Source: Legionella maioricensis
GTDB lineage: Bacteria; Pseudomonadota; Gammaproteobacteria; Legionellales; Legionellaceae
DNA length: 64,000 bases
Assembly (NCBI RefSeq): GCF_023618015.1
Contig: NZ_JAJKBJ010000018.1
Span: 1 to 64,000, forward strand
Direction: 5' to 3'
Shown here piece after piece: positions 35,498-44,792 of the stretch. The notes below the pieces were generated by a model, which did not search any database, was not told where the DNA came from, and worked only from the letters and a program-made list of their open reading frames with translations. Position 1 is the stretch's first letter; each line of letters starts with the position of its first letter. The position numbers and the translations under genes were made by a program.

Positions 35498-35640
35498 GAT
35501 GAACCTCTTCACGTCTTTAAATTAAGTATAGTTTGGGGTTATATCAAACACCAACCAAGACGCCATGCTTAACATTTACTCTAAATAGTAAGTTTCTTTA
35601 ACTGGACTTTAGCCATTTTTAAAAGAGCATCTAAATCTGC

Positions 35641-35724
35641 CGTCTTTGCGGACGAAGTGAAGTTGATCCAGATCGATACTTCGTTAAAAATCCGTATTGG
35701 ATTGCTTCACTTCGTTCGCAAAGC
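35641..35724. repeat. Palindromic repeat, TCATTGCGA family, diverged copy
   Basis: The left arm CGTCTTTGCGGACGAAGTGAAG and the right arm TTGCTTCACTTCGTTCGCAAAG are approximate inverted copies, with a central TCCAGATCG...TTCGTT segment as in the copy at 42549-42634. It occupies the middle of the roughly 390-base gap between the acetyltransferase and phosphate transporter genes; no gene is seen in the rest. Confidence 0.7.
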
Positions 35725-35903
35725 CAGTATTTTGTACTAATTTATGAATGGCTAAGTCAAGGGCTAATTTATCACTCATGCGAATGGGTCGTTGTTTCAT
35801 TATTAAATTGTGAGTACTAAGAAAATGATCTACATTAAATTATTAAATTTTCAAACTGAATAATGATTGCCTGTTGTTGCAGTTAATTCATAGGGAGAAG
35901 TTG

Positions 35904-36896
35904 ATGACGGAGTGGTGGTTTGTAGTATTTACAATATTTGTTGCGTTTGCTTTTGATTTTATCGATGGTTTTCATGATGCAGCCAATTCGATCGCCACCA
36001 TAGTTACCACCAGAGTACTAACCCCTCTCCAAGCTGTCATCTGGGCCGCTTTATTTAATTTTATTTCTTTTATTTTCTTCTTTAAATTGGCAGTAGCAGC
36101 AACAGTAGGCCAGGACATTATAAGTCCTGACTTCATCACCACAACGGTAATTTTTGTTGCCTTATTTTCAGGTATTGTCTGGAATTTAATAACTTGGTAT
36201 TTTGGTATCCCTTCAAGTTCATGGCACGCATTGATCGGAGGGTTCATCGGCGCTGGTTTTGCAGTTGGCGGATTCTCAGCCCTGGTATGGGTCGGCATAA
36301 TCAAAACGGTAGTGTCCATTTTTGTTTCTCCGGTATTAGGTTTTTTTATTGGCTGGGCATTGCTTTTTATATTTCAAAAATCATTAAAACGACGTAAATG
36401 GAATTCGCAACGCTTACAAAAGATTTTTGGCCGCATTCAATTTATATCAGCAGCCGGATTAAGTATTGGTCATGGCGGTAATAATGCGCAAAGAACAATG
36501 GGAATAGTAACCGCCTTGCTTTATTCCGCTCATATGATTAACGGTCCTTTCCATGTACCACTCTGGGTTATTTTGTTGAGCAATTTTATTATTGCCTTAG
36601 GTACACTATTTGGTGGATGGCGTATTGTAAAAACGTTAGGAGAAAAAATAACCAAATTAAATACCGTAAGTGGTGCCTGCGCTGAGGGCGGAGCCGCGGC
36701 AACAATTATAGCAGGAACTCTTTTGGGTATTCCTGTTGCTACCACTCATACAGTGACTGGTGCTATTACAGGAGTTGGTGCAGCCAGTGTTTTTGCGCGT
36801 TCAAAAAATTACATCCTCACTCAAATTACCTTTGCCTGGCTGCTTACATTACCTATTACCGCAATCATGTCCTATTTACTGGTTAAGCTTTTATGA
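35904..36896 (+). CDS. Inorganic phosphate transporter, PiT family
   Basis: A 330-residue inner-membrane permease that brings in phosphate, probably as a metal-phosphate complex with protons. The ATG at 35904 follows a GGGAGA site; the longer frame starts at a TTG without one. Both PiT signatures are present: DFIDGFHDAANSIATIVTTR near the start and SIGHGGNNAQRTMGIVT in the second half. A third is GIPVATTHTVTGAITGVGAA. About ten helices. It is seven bases upstream of exoD, so one transcript is likely. Confidence 0.93.
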   Translation: MTEWWFVVFTIFVAFAFDFIDGFHDAANSIATIVTTRVLTPLQAVIWAALFNFISFIFFFKLAVAATVGQDIISPDFITTTVIFVALFSGIVWNLITWYFGIPSSSWHALIGGFIGAGFAVGGFSALVWVGIIKTVVSIFVSPVLGFFIGWALLFIFQKSLKRRKWNSQRLQKIFGRIQFISAAGLSIGHGGNNAQRTMGIVTALLYSAHMINGPFHVPLWVILLSNFIIALGTLFGGWRIVKTLGEKITKLNTVSGACAEGGAAATIIAGTLLGIPVATTHTVTGAITGVGAASVFARSKNYILTQITFAWLLTLPITAIMSYLLVKLL

Positions 36897-36903
36897 GTTA
36901 TTT

Positions 36904-37506
36904 ATGAAAAAAAACAACCAACGTTCTTCTGATGCCCTTTTAGAGATTGCTAATAATAAAGATTTAGACGGAGAGATAACTTATCAACGCATTATAGATA
37001 CCCTTGGAGAACGGGCTTTTGGAATTGTCCTGCTGTTTTTTGCTTTACCCAGTGCCTTACCTTTTTCCGCTATCCCCGGCGTTTCTTTTATTTTTAGTGT
37101 GCCAATACTATTGTTCGCATTTCAAATGATATTTGCCAGAAAAACTTTATGGTTACCGAAAATCGTCGCAAATCGCACTATTCATCAAGAGGCCATTGCA
37201 AAAATTATTCATACTGCTACACCTTATATAATAAAGGTAGAATACTTTTTGAAACCTCGATGGCCCTTTATGAATAGTCGCTTTATGGAAATAATGAATG
37301 GAGTCGTTATTTGTTGTTTGGCTGTTCTCTTAATGTTGCCCATCCCATTAAGTAATTTTATTTTTTCATCATTACTAATCATTTTTGGTATGGGATTGAT
37401 AGAAAAAGATGGGCTCTTCATTCTGTTAGGCTACATTGGCGCCATTTTTTATATCTGTTTCATTTATATGTTTATTATGAAAACAATAAGCTATTTGTTT
37501 CATTGA
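36904..37506 (+). CDS. ExoD family membrane protein
   Basis: About 200 residues from the ATG at 36904, just after the phosphate transporter stop; the longer frame from 36760 lies inside that gene and is not used. The conserved start DALLEIANNKDLDGEITYQRIIDTLGERAFGI leads to helices with PSALPFSAIPGVSFIFSVPI, the PF06055 ExoD signature. Four to five membrane segments. ExoD is needed for exopolysaccharide formation and alkaline tolerance in rhizobia; the mechanism is unknown. A link to phosphate uptake is only positional. Confidence 0.87.
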   Translation: MKKNNQRSSDALLEIANNKDLDGEITYQRIIDTLGERAFGIVLLFFALPSALPFSAIPGVSFIFSVPILLFAFQMIFARKTLWLPKIVANRTIHQEAIAKIIHTATPYIIKVEYFLKPRWPFMNSRFMEIMNGVVICCLAVLLMLPIPLSNFIFSSLLIIFGMGLIEKDGLFILLGYIGAIFYICFIYMFIMKTISYLFH

Positions 37507-37597
37507 TCCCTCAATTTCTACCCTGCTTTAGCTTACTGTTTTGATTTGCTTTTTAGTGAATGGTATTCTTTAAAATGAATTCACTTGAGGGGAAACA

Positions 37598-38896
37598 ATG
37601 AAGATCTTGGTCACTGGCGCCTCAGGATTTATTGCGTCACAAATTGTGACTGAGCTTATAGCTTCTGGACACTCAGTCACATGCTGTGTCCGTGATCCAT
37701 CTTATGCAAAGAATCTATTCCCCACGGCTACTGTTATTCCTTGTGACTTTATCAACGATAAATCCACGCCCCTCTGGGTTGAGCGATTAAAAAATATTGA
37801 TGTAGTGATTAATTGTGTAGGAATTCTCTATCATCCCAATAACCAAGTAATTTGGGCTGTTCATTATGACACACCTCGTGCATTATTTGACGCTTGTGTG
37901 GCTGTCGGCATAAAAAAAATCATTCAAATCTCAGCGCTTGGCATTGAGCAATCTGATGTAGCCTATGCTACAAGTAAAAAAGCAGCTGATGATTACTTGC
38001 TTACTCTGCCTGTAAAATCAATTATCTTACGCCCTTCTTTAGTTTATGGGTGCGGCTCTTATGGCGGGACCTCTTTATTTCGCGGTCTTGCAGGACTTCC
38101 CTGGATTACTCCAGTCCCCGGAAAAGGAACGCAAGAATTTCAACCCATTCACCTTGAAGATTTATCTAAGGCCATCATTAAACTCATTCAGCTACCCATT
38201 GAACAAAGTGTAATATTTAATGCCGTCAGTACCAAACGAATCAGTTTAATTAATGTCTTAATCCAAATGCGGGCCTGGCTCGGTTTTGCAAAATCAAAAT
38301 TAATTTTTGTGCCACTGAAATTAATTCATTTAGGAGCTCTCTTAGGGAATTTAATTCCTTATTCAGTCTTAAATACTAGTTCCTATAAATTGCTCATTCA
38401 GAATAATGTGACCAGTTCTGAAGAGACACAAAAATTTCACGATGCTATTGGTTTCATTCCTCAGGAATTTACTACAGGACTTTATAGTCACCCCAGTTCG
38501 GGGCAAGATCGCACTGCGGCAAAACTGTATTTTCTCAAACCAGTTTTAAAATTCAGTCTGGCCTTCATTTGGTTATTCACTGCAATTTCCTGTTTATTCT
38601 TTTACCCTAAATCGGCTTCCTATGCCTTATTGGGACAAATTGGAGTCAATACGTTTTGGCAGCCCATTTTATTCTACGGTGCTTGCTTTATTGATGCCGG
38701 AATAGGACTTGCTCTGTTATTGAATATTAAACCCAAAAAAACAGGCTTACTACAAATCCTGATCATTTCAGTTTATAGTGCAATACTCACGTGGAAAATT
38801 CCCAATTTATGGTTTGAACCCTTTGCACCATTGGCAAAAAACATTCCACTTCTGGCTGCTGTCTTAATTTCTCTTGCTTTGGAGTCTGATCGATAA
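37598..38896 (+). CDS. Extended SDR fused to a DoxX-like membrane domain
   Basis: The protein has 432 residues. The N-terminal 290 residues form an atypical NAD(P)-binding SDR of the NmrA/NDUFA9-like type: ILVTGASGFIASQIVTELIASG, with YATSKKAADDYL as the Tyr/Lys pair. Residues 310-430 carry four hydrophobic helices with the DoxX-like pattern (FSLAFIWLFTAISCLF, FIDAGIGLALLL). The C-terminal fusion is shared by a known uncharacterised family. GAGGGG precedes the ATG. The stop overlaps the ATG of the next gene by one base, so they are translationally coupled. Confidence 0.85.
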   Translation: MKILVTGASGFIASQIVTELIASGHSVTCCVRDPSYAKNLFPTATVIPCDFINDKSTPLWVERLKNIDVVINCVGILYHPNNQVIWAVHYDTPRALFDACVAVGIKKIIQISALGIEQSDVAYATSKKAADDYLLTLPVKSIILRPSLVYGCGSYGGTSLFRGLAGLPWITPVPGKGTQEFQPIHLEDLSKAIIKLIQLPIEQSVIFNAVSTKRISLINVLIQMRAWLGFAKSKLIFVPLKLIHLGALLGNLIPYSVLNTSSYKLLIQNNVTSSEETQKFHDAIGFIPQEFTTGLYSHPSSGQDRTAAKLYFLKPVLKFSLAFIWLFTAISCLFFYPKSASYALLGQIGVNTFWQPILFYGACFIDAGIGLALLLNIKPKKTGLLQILIISVYSAILTWKIPNLWFEPFAPLAKNIPLLAAVLISLALESDR

Positions 38897-39366
38897 TGCT
38901 TTACCTGTGGCTTAAATTTATTCATGTCATCAGTTCAACAATCCTGTTTGGTACCGGTATAGGAACTGCTTGTATCATGTTATATGGCCACCAAACCAAA
39001 AACACTCAAGTGATTGCCGCTACCACTCGCTATGTCGTCACGGCCGATTGGATTTTTACTGGCACATCCGGATTTCTTCAACCCCTGACTGGACTTTGGA
39101 TGGTTTATTTAGTGGGTTATCCCTGGACCTCACTATGGATTATGGGCTCCATTATCGGGTATTTAATTGCCGCTTTTTGTTGGTTTCCAGTAGTATACCT
39201 TCAAATTAAAATGCGCGATTTTGCTGTTGAAGCAGACCAAAATAATGCCCCCCTGCCCCCTATCTATTTCCGCTATTTTAAATATTGGTTTTATTTGGGT
39301 TGGCCCGCTTTTATTAGCTTAATCGTCGTTTTTTACTTAATGACTAACAAACCCGCAAGTTTTTAA
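38896..39366 (+). CDS. DUF2269 family membrane protein
   Basis: A 156-residue protein with four helices. The opening LWLKFIHVISSTILFGTGIGTA and DWIFTGTSGFLQPLTGLWMV are typical of DUF2269. Its ATG shares a base with the stop of the SDR-DoxX gene. DUF2269 partners are often next to this SDR-DoxX type gene. Inner-membrane location; function unknown. Confidence 0.85.
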   Translation: MLYLWLKFIHVISSTILFGTGIGTACIMLYGHQTKNTQVIAATTRYVVTADWIFTGTSGFLQPLTGLWMVYLVGYPWTSLWIMGSIIGYLIAAFCWFPVVYLQIKMRDFAVEADQNNAPLPPIYFRYFKYWFYLGWPAFISLIVVFYLMTNKPASF

Positions 39367-39420
39367 ACGAAAATAGACCTCGTATGCCCAAGCAATAAGG
39401 CCTTCCCCAAACTCCTGATT

Positions 39421-40842
39421 TTAAATAAGCGATGAAGCTCGCCAGCCGCCAAATAACTCTTCTAATCGTTTAGCCACGGCAAGGGCAATATCATCTCTCC
39501 ATGCTTTGGCAACCACTTGTACCCCTATTGGTAATCCTTCTTTAGAAGTACCACAACGCACCACAGCTGCAGGCCAGCCGGTTATGTTATACGGCAAGTT
39601 ATAAGTAAGATCGTAAGCCAGATCAAAACCTTCTGTTGCTGCTATTTTGTTTTCATATAAATTGGCAGGAGTGGTCGCCGCCGGACAGATAATGACGTCA
39701 TAATGACGCATAAAATCCATCATGGAATATTTGAACTGCTCCATGGCCACTATGCGTTGACGCAATTCTGTTACTGAAAACTCACAAGCTTTTGCTCTAT
39801 CTAAAATAGCTTGAAAAGGAGCAGCGACTTTAGTGACCTGCATTCGCTGCATTCGGTCTCTTAACCATTGCCCCCGATCCCCGCCATAAAAAAATAATTC
39901 CTCAAATGCAGAATAGCTTTCTTTACTGACATGCGGATAAGCTTCTTGAATACTAAGAACCTCATCGCCAAGTGCCATCTCCACCTTTTTAATAACGGCA
40001 ACGATGTCATCCCTTGGTGTTACTACCCCATTATTTGTGTAAATCGCTACTCGTAAAGATCTTAAATTAACACGCAAAGGATCCTGTAAGATTGCTGGAA
40101 AAACATTAGGATCTTGTTCGTCGGGGCCTGCCAAAATCGGTAAAACATGGATGAGATCTTCTACATAGCGGGCAAGAGGCCCCTGTGCCTCTACGTAATT
40201 AAAAATACCTAGTCCATCAGTAGGAAAGTGTCCTGTGTCAGGAATTAAACCGCGCGTCGGTTTTAATCCGGCGATACCGCAATTATGAGCCGGTTGGCGA
40301 ATACTGCCACCACTATCGGCACCAATTCCCAAATACGATCCGCCAGCAGCAATTATTGCTGCTTCACCACCACTGCTCCCACCAGGAGAGCGTCCTAAAT
40401 CATAAGGATTGTTAGTACGACCATACAACGCATTCTCAGTATCATAAGACATAGAAAAATCGGGAATGTTGGTAATTCCTGTTACTATAGCTCCTTCAGC
40501 ACGCAATCTGGCAACCACGGTTGCATCTTCTGTTGCAACCGCATTCATTGGACTTTGGGTTCCATAAGTGCACATAAAACCTTTGACTTTACGTGCATCT
40601 TTGATGGTAATAGGTAAACCATGTAATTTTCCGAGCGGTACCTTATTGGCTATCGCATCATCCGCGGCGCGAGCTTGCTTTAAAGCCTGTTCAGGAGAAA
40701 GCTGTTGTACTACAGCATTAATAGACGGATTAACTTTGGTGACCTGCTCTAAATGGGCGTGCATTACCTCCTGGCAGGAAATTTGTTTTTTTTGAATAAG
40801 TTCAAGTACTTTTTTTGCTGAAAAAATGGCTAAATCCTGCAT
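39421..40842 (-). CDS. Amidase (amidase-signature family)
   Basis: A 473-residue serine amidase. The Ser-cisSer-Lys triad is in GLPITIKDARKVKGF (Lys near 79), GGSIRQPAHNCGI (cis-Ser and Ser), and GRSPGGSSGGEAA (glycine-rich signature, near residue 150). The C-terminal segment PYNITGWPAAVVRCGTSKEGLPIGVQVV is also typical. Similarity is to 6-aminohexanoate cyclic-dimer hydrolase and related amidases, not GatA; the other gat genes are absent. AAGGAG precedes the ATG. Substrate unknown. Confidence 0.88.
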   Translation of the reverse strand: MQDLAIFSAKKVLELIQKKQISCQEVMHAHLEQVTKVNPSINAVVQQLSPEQALKQARAADDAIANKVPLGKLHGLPITIKDARKVKGFMCTYGTQSPMNAVATEDATVVARLRAEGAIVTGITNIPDFSMSYDTENALYGRTNNPYDLGRSPGGSSGGEAAIIAAGGSYLGIGADSGGSIRQPAHNCGIAGLKPTRGLIPDTGHFPTDGLGIFNYVEAQGPLARYVEDLIHVLPILAGPDEQDPNVFPAILQDPLRVNLRSLRVAIYTNNGVVTPRDDIVAVIKKVEMALGDEVLSIQEAYPHVSKESYSAFEELFFYGGDRGQWLRDRMQRMQVTKVAAPFQAILDRAKACEFSVTELRQRIVAMEQFKYSMMDFMRHYDVIICPAATTPANLYENKIAATEGFDLAYDLTYNLPYNITGWPAAVVRCGTSKEGLPIGVQVVAKAWRDDIALAVAKRLEELFGGWRASSLI

Positions 40843-41058
40843 GATTAGAACTCCTTATCTAAAGCCAAGTCCAAATTTATGTTTTTAATCACTGAAAAAC
40901 GTATTCTAACTATAAGGGAGTCAAAATTAATACGCAAACCCCAACCACCAGCGCTAAAATGGAATAATTTTCTTTAATTTTTAAAAGGAGCACGGCTATT
41001 AATAATCTCTTAATAAAAAAAGTTTACAATCCACTTCATATTTAAAAACAACGATTTG

Positions 41059-42468
41059 ATGATCACGATGAGAGATTGTTACGGTAGAAAATTTAAGAAA
41101 GAAAATATTAAGAATAAGAACGCCATTGGTTTTGTAGAACTGAAATCTATTGAAGAATTTTCAACCGAAGAACTGCGTAGAAACGCTGTTCTTATCACTG
41201 ATCATAAAAATGGGGATAAACTGTATTTATTGTCCGATCTTCAAGAGATCTTGAAGGCAAATAATTACTGCCGTTTAGAGGATCCGCTCACCAGACTAGA
41301 TATTCTCGATCAAGTACCTGACTTTCAAGTCGCTATTGAATTTGAACAACAAGCAGCCCATTATAATGCCAGTATTTTAGATAAAAACCCGGAGTTTATC
41401 CCTTTATTAAAAACTTATGTGACAGAAGTATTACACATAGCAGATGAACGAGCATTCCGCGACACAGCTAAAGATGATATTAGAGCGAACAGGAGTGAAG
41501 AGTTAGATAGATTTTATACAGCAATCGCTAATTTTTCCGAGGAAGAAAGAAATGCCTTTTATTCTTTATTTCTTACCAATCGCAGACCCTATAACCAAGG
41601 ACACCTTTGGAGTTTCCCTGCTAAATGGGATCTCGATACGAACAATCCAATAGAAAGCAATATATACCGTTACGCAATATCACATAAGCAGTACACTCCT
41701 TATTCCCATCGCAATGTACTGGTCGGTGATTTCATTAGAGATCCAGAAGATGCCTGCATGCATTCCTGGGGAATGGATGTTTTGCATCTGTTGCTAGAAT
41801 ATCATATTGGAACAAATCGTCCCTTTAGTCTCTTTGATGAAACGAATCCTGGCTCTTTGGCCATGGAGCAGGAGCTGCGTCGTAGAATTGAGCAAGTACT
41901 CGTCCCCGGATCTTTGAATGCTCAAAAAGGGCAAGAGGCTTATGAAAAAGTAAAGCATGTAGTTAATTCAACAATATCGAATCCAGAGCCGGAAGAACAG
42001 GAAGAGTATATTCCTCATCCCAAAGTATTAAAGCTGGAACAGGCCTGCACGAAATACATGGATTATATTTTATCAAAACTGGATATTGAAACAGACGGTA
42101 ATTATCCCTTACCCGATGAATTGGATACTAATAATGCTCCTTTGATTGCAAAATATCGGGCAGTGTATGAAATGTATTCTTTGCTGAGCGAAAATGACCC
42201 CGATGTAGACAATGATGAGCGCCTCACAAAATTTACTGAGCTTTATAATCAAGAAGCACGACGAACCACTATTGCTGCACATCGAGATGGGGTGGGCATC
42301 AGATTCTTAAATATTGTGTTTTCTTTGTTGACTTGCGGGGTGAAAAACCTGATTACTTATTATGCAACGGAGGGTTATTGTGGCTTTTGGAACTCTAGAG
42401 GAGCAAATTTAAACAAGGATATTGCCACCATTTTAGAAAATACCCCTACCCAAGCTTCCTTGAGCTAA
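41059..42468 (+). CDS. Large unknown protein, candidate effector
   Basis: About 469 residues; the start is uncertain (ATG at 41059 or 41068, both with poor ribosome sites). No signal peptide. Mixed helical composition, acidic in the middle (EPEEQEEYIPHPK). One moderately hydrophobic segment (about 420-440: FLNIVFSLLTCGVKNLITYY) could touch membranes. I recognise no domain. The hairpin at 42497-42522 follows. Its style (large cytoplasmic helical protein, weak start, no homologous family in view) resembles Legionella effectors, but no E-block is present. Confidence 0.55.
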   Translation: MITMRDCYGRKFKKENIKNKNAIGFVELKSIEEFSTEELRRNAVLITDHKNGDKLYLLSDLQEILKANNYCRLEDPLTRLDILDQVPDFQVAIEFEQQAAHYNASILDKNPEFIPLLKTYVTEVLHIADERAFRDTAKDDIRANRSEELDRFYTAIANFSEEERNAFYSLFLTNRRPYNQGHLWSFPAKWDLDTNNPIESNIYRYAISHKQYTPYSHRNVLVGDFIRDPEDACMHSWGMDVLHLLLEYHIGTNRPFSLFDETNPGSLAMEQELRRRIEQVLVPGSLNAQKGQEAYEKVKHVVNSTISNPEPEEQEEYIPHPKVLKLEQACTKYMDYILSKLDIETDGNYPLPDELDTNNAPLIAKYRAVYEMYSLLSENDPDVDNDERLTKFTELYNQEARRTTIAAHRDGVGIRFLNIVFSLLTCGVKNLITYYATEGYCGFWNSRGANLNKDIATILENTPTQASLS

Positions 42469-42496
42469 TTCCCCCTTGAATTTTTTATAATCGCAG

Positions 42497-42522
42497 CCCG
42501 TATTAGCATCGTGTAATACGGG
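42497..42522 (+). terminator. Hairpin after the 470-residue unknown gene
   Basis: CCCGTATTA and TAATACGGG form a perfect 9-bp stem with an 8-base loop shortly after the stop codon. There is no strong U-tract on the plus side, so the efficiency is unclear. Confidence 0.45.
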
Positions 42523-42548
42523 TGTAAGCATTCACGATATATGTATTT

Positions 42549-42634
42549 CGTCATTGCGAGCATTGGCAAAGCAATCCAGAATGGTGCTTCGTTGAAAATC
42601 GGAGCTGGATTGCTTCACTTTGTTCGCAATGACG
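42549..42634. repeat. Palindromic repeat, CGTCATTGCGA family (complete copy)
   Basis: Ends CGTCATTGCGA and TCGCAATGACG are exact inverted copies. Internal GCAAAGCAATCCAG and CTGGATTGCTTCAC also pair, giving a long stem-loop of about 85 bases. This is the common REP type of many Gammaproteobacteria. It lies between two convergent unknown genes. Confidence 0.85.
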
Positions 42635-42722
42635 GCTATTTTTTATCTGGCTCTCAAATAAGTCTTATTCTTCTTGTCTCAAATGATCATACGCTTCCTA
42701 ATTCCGATTCCCATAACTATCA

Positions 42723-44543
42723 TTATTTATCCACTGAAGTAGGATTACCTGGAGGCACCAAATCGATGCTTTCAGGTTTAAGAAAAAACGCTAAATTTAC
42801 AGAGTCATGAGCATCGCTCAAAGGATCGAATCTATTGTTTGAGCTTGTATTGTCAATCGAACTGGCAATAGACTCAATCCCATCATCCAGTTTTATTTTA
42901 TAGTTTTTAGTTAGACCATAGATAACTGCCTGGTGAGAATAGCGTTCTAATTCCCTGACAAGTTCCAGGGTTCTCCGATAAAACAATCGTGCTAACATCC
43001 CTCTCGTATTTGAATCCAGCTGATGTAAGACTTTTTTAAACTCCTGAATATCAAATTCATTAGATGAAGTTTCGCTAAAACATGCTAAAGAAGCATAAAG
43101 CACTTTTAGTTTGTCTTTTCTTTGTTTACGTCCAATAAAATTCCAAAATCGTTTAGGATCTTCCTCCATTTTTTTTATATAACACCTCAACTCCGTTTTT
43201 AGCCTTCCTAAACTATTAGGTAACGTTGATTGAAGTATTTTTCTTTGTTCGGCAATAATTCTGTCTCGTGTTCCCTGTAATCTTGCGCCCTCTTCTAGCC
43301 ACGAAGAATCATTCAGCTCACCTTCACCAGCACCGAGAAAATGCAACATGCTTAGGGCATTTTCATGCAACGGTATTGAGTTTCTTGATAAAAATGCCTT
43401 GTGTAATTTATAGTGATTAAATGAAAAAGGCTGCACTTTTTCATAAAAGTACTTGGCGTTAAAAAAATAATCTTTGAATAAAGACTTGGCAATGGCAATA
43501 GGTCCTGTCGTACACACAACAATTGATCTTAAATAAAGGGAATGCTCTTTTTTCATGAAGACGGTAATTAACTGCTCATCAGGCAGCTCTAGCATTTTTT
43601 TAATTTCATGATACTCATTTTTAAAGAACATCCACTTAATGAAACTCAGTTGCTTTTTAAGATTTTTTCTTAATCTTTGAATGACAGAGGCATTAGATTC
43701 CCTGGGAGAGTTTTTATTAAAATCCAAAAATTTATCTTTATTAGTCATTACCTCATTAATATAAGCTCTTAGTTGACGAGAACCCATTGGATTTGTTGAG
43801 GAAAAAATAGATTTTGATCGGGCAATATAAATCGCCTCTGACCGATTACGCATAAAATTCAAAAGGTACATATTAATGTAGCGAAGCAGAAAACCTCCTC
43901 GTTTAAATGCTTGCTCGGTTTTATCTATAAAATCATTAGTATATAAACCTAAAACGTGAAGGAATCCCTCCTGTATCTCTTCGATTTGTTTTTTTGCTGC
44001 AAGGGGATCGACTACTGCAATGCAATCATTATTAGAAAGGATGATTTCCGTATTGCCAATTTTCAAACTCCCTATGTTTAACAATAAAGGAGTATCGACA
44101 GCAACCCGTGGAGGAAGTTGTCTGGTATCTACAGCAACGTCAAAATCAGTATACGTTCCCAGGCTATAAACTGCAGACAGCCAACGAATAATGTCGCTGG
44201 CAACGGCTAAACTGCCCCCTTGACTTAAATGAGTCATTTCATCTTGGTAGTACTCATATAATTTCTGTTCATTCACTGATTTGAGAGAGCTTTCCAACTT
44301 CTGAGCATCAACAGGAGTAATTTCATGCTCACTACAAAAACGGTGTAGCTCTGCAAGAGCATGAGGGGTTAATAGAGATGAGTCATAAACCAAACTGATT
44401 AAATCCTTTGGATTTTTATCACGGATGGTGATTAATCGCATCTGATTTTCATCATTCATAAAGACATCGGGTTTATTGCTAAACCAAATTTTTACGTGAT
44501 GATGTGGATTGTATAGATAGCCCCGATTTTTCGGATTTAACAT
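42723..44543 (-). CDS. Large unknown protein, candidate effector
   Basis: The protein has 606 residues, with GAGGGA before the ATG. No signal peptide or clear membrane helix. The first 200 residues are mixed alpha/beta; the rest is largely helical and Lys/Arg-rich (SVIQRLRKNLKKQLSFIKWM, LIAKYRAV-type helices absent). The C-terminus is disordered and Ser/Asn-rich (IDNTSSNNRFDPLSD). I recognise no domain. It converges on the 470-residue unknown gene across a REP; both may be effectors, on composition alone. Confidence 0.55.
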   Translation of the reverse strand: MLNPKNRGYLYNPHHHVKIWFSNKPDVFMNDENQMRLITIRDKNPKDLISLVYDSSLLTPHALAELHRFCSEHEITPVDAQKLESSLKSVNEQKLYEYYQDEMTHLSQGGSLAVASDIIRWLSAVYSLGTYTDFDVAVDTRQLPPRVAVDTPLLLNIGSLKIGNTEIILSNNDCIAVVDPLAAKKQIEEIQEGFLHVLGLYTNDFIDKTEQAFKRGGFLLRYINMYLLNFMRNRSEAIYIARSKSIFSSTNPMGSRQLRAYINEVMTNKDKFLDFNKNSPRESNASVIQRLRKNLKKQLSFIKWMFFKNEYHEIKKMLELPDEQLITVFMKKEHSLYLRSIVVCTTGPIAIAKSLFKDYFFNAKYFYEKVQPFSFNHYKLHKAFLSRNSIPLHENALSMLHFLGAGEGELNDSSWLEEGARLQGTRDRIIAEQRKILQSTLPNSLGRLKTELRCYIKKMEEDPKRFWNFIGRKQRKDKLKVLYASLACFSETSSNEFDIQEFKKVLHQLDSNTRGMLARLFYRRTLELVRELERYSHQAVIYGLTKNYKIKLDDGIESIASSIDNTSSNNRFDPLSDAHDSVNLAFFLKPESIDLVPPGNPTSVDK

Positions 44544-44792
44544 ATATTCCCTCTATAGCTCCGTGGCGGTTACTTCAAAGGTAAATAATTGAACATAATA
44601 CGATACAAGATATTAACTGTAAAATGGATCCCTGAATGTTTCAATATCCTGTCCCAAAGAACAAGTCAAGCTAAGCCAATTTAGGTCATGTCCTTCCAAT
44701 ATTTACCAAACGTAAACCTACGTTGCCAAATATTTCTTCATATTAGATAATCAAGGAATATTTATTGTTGCTATATTAAAAGGAATATTCGG

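Noticed and set aside
36760-36903. N-terminal extension of ExoD
   Set aside because: Lies entirely inside the phosphate transporter gene in another frame; the family alignment starts at the ATG at 36904.
42541-42810. 89-codon plus-strand open frame
   Set aside because: It runs through the CGTCATTGCGA palindrome and into the 3' end of the opposite gene; no ribosome site and repeat-derived protein sequence.
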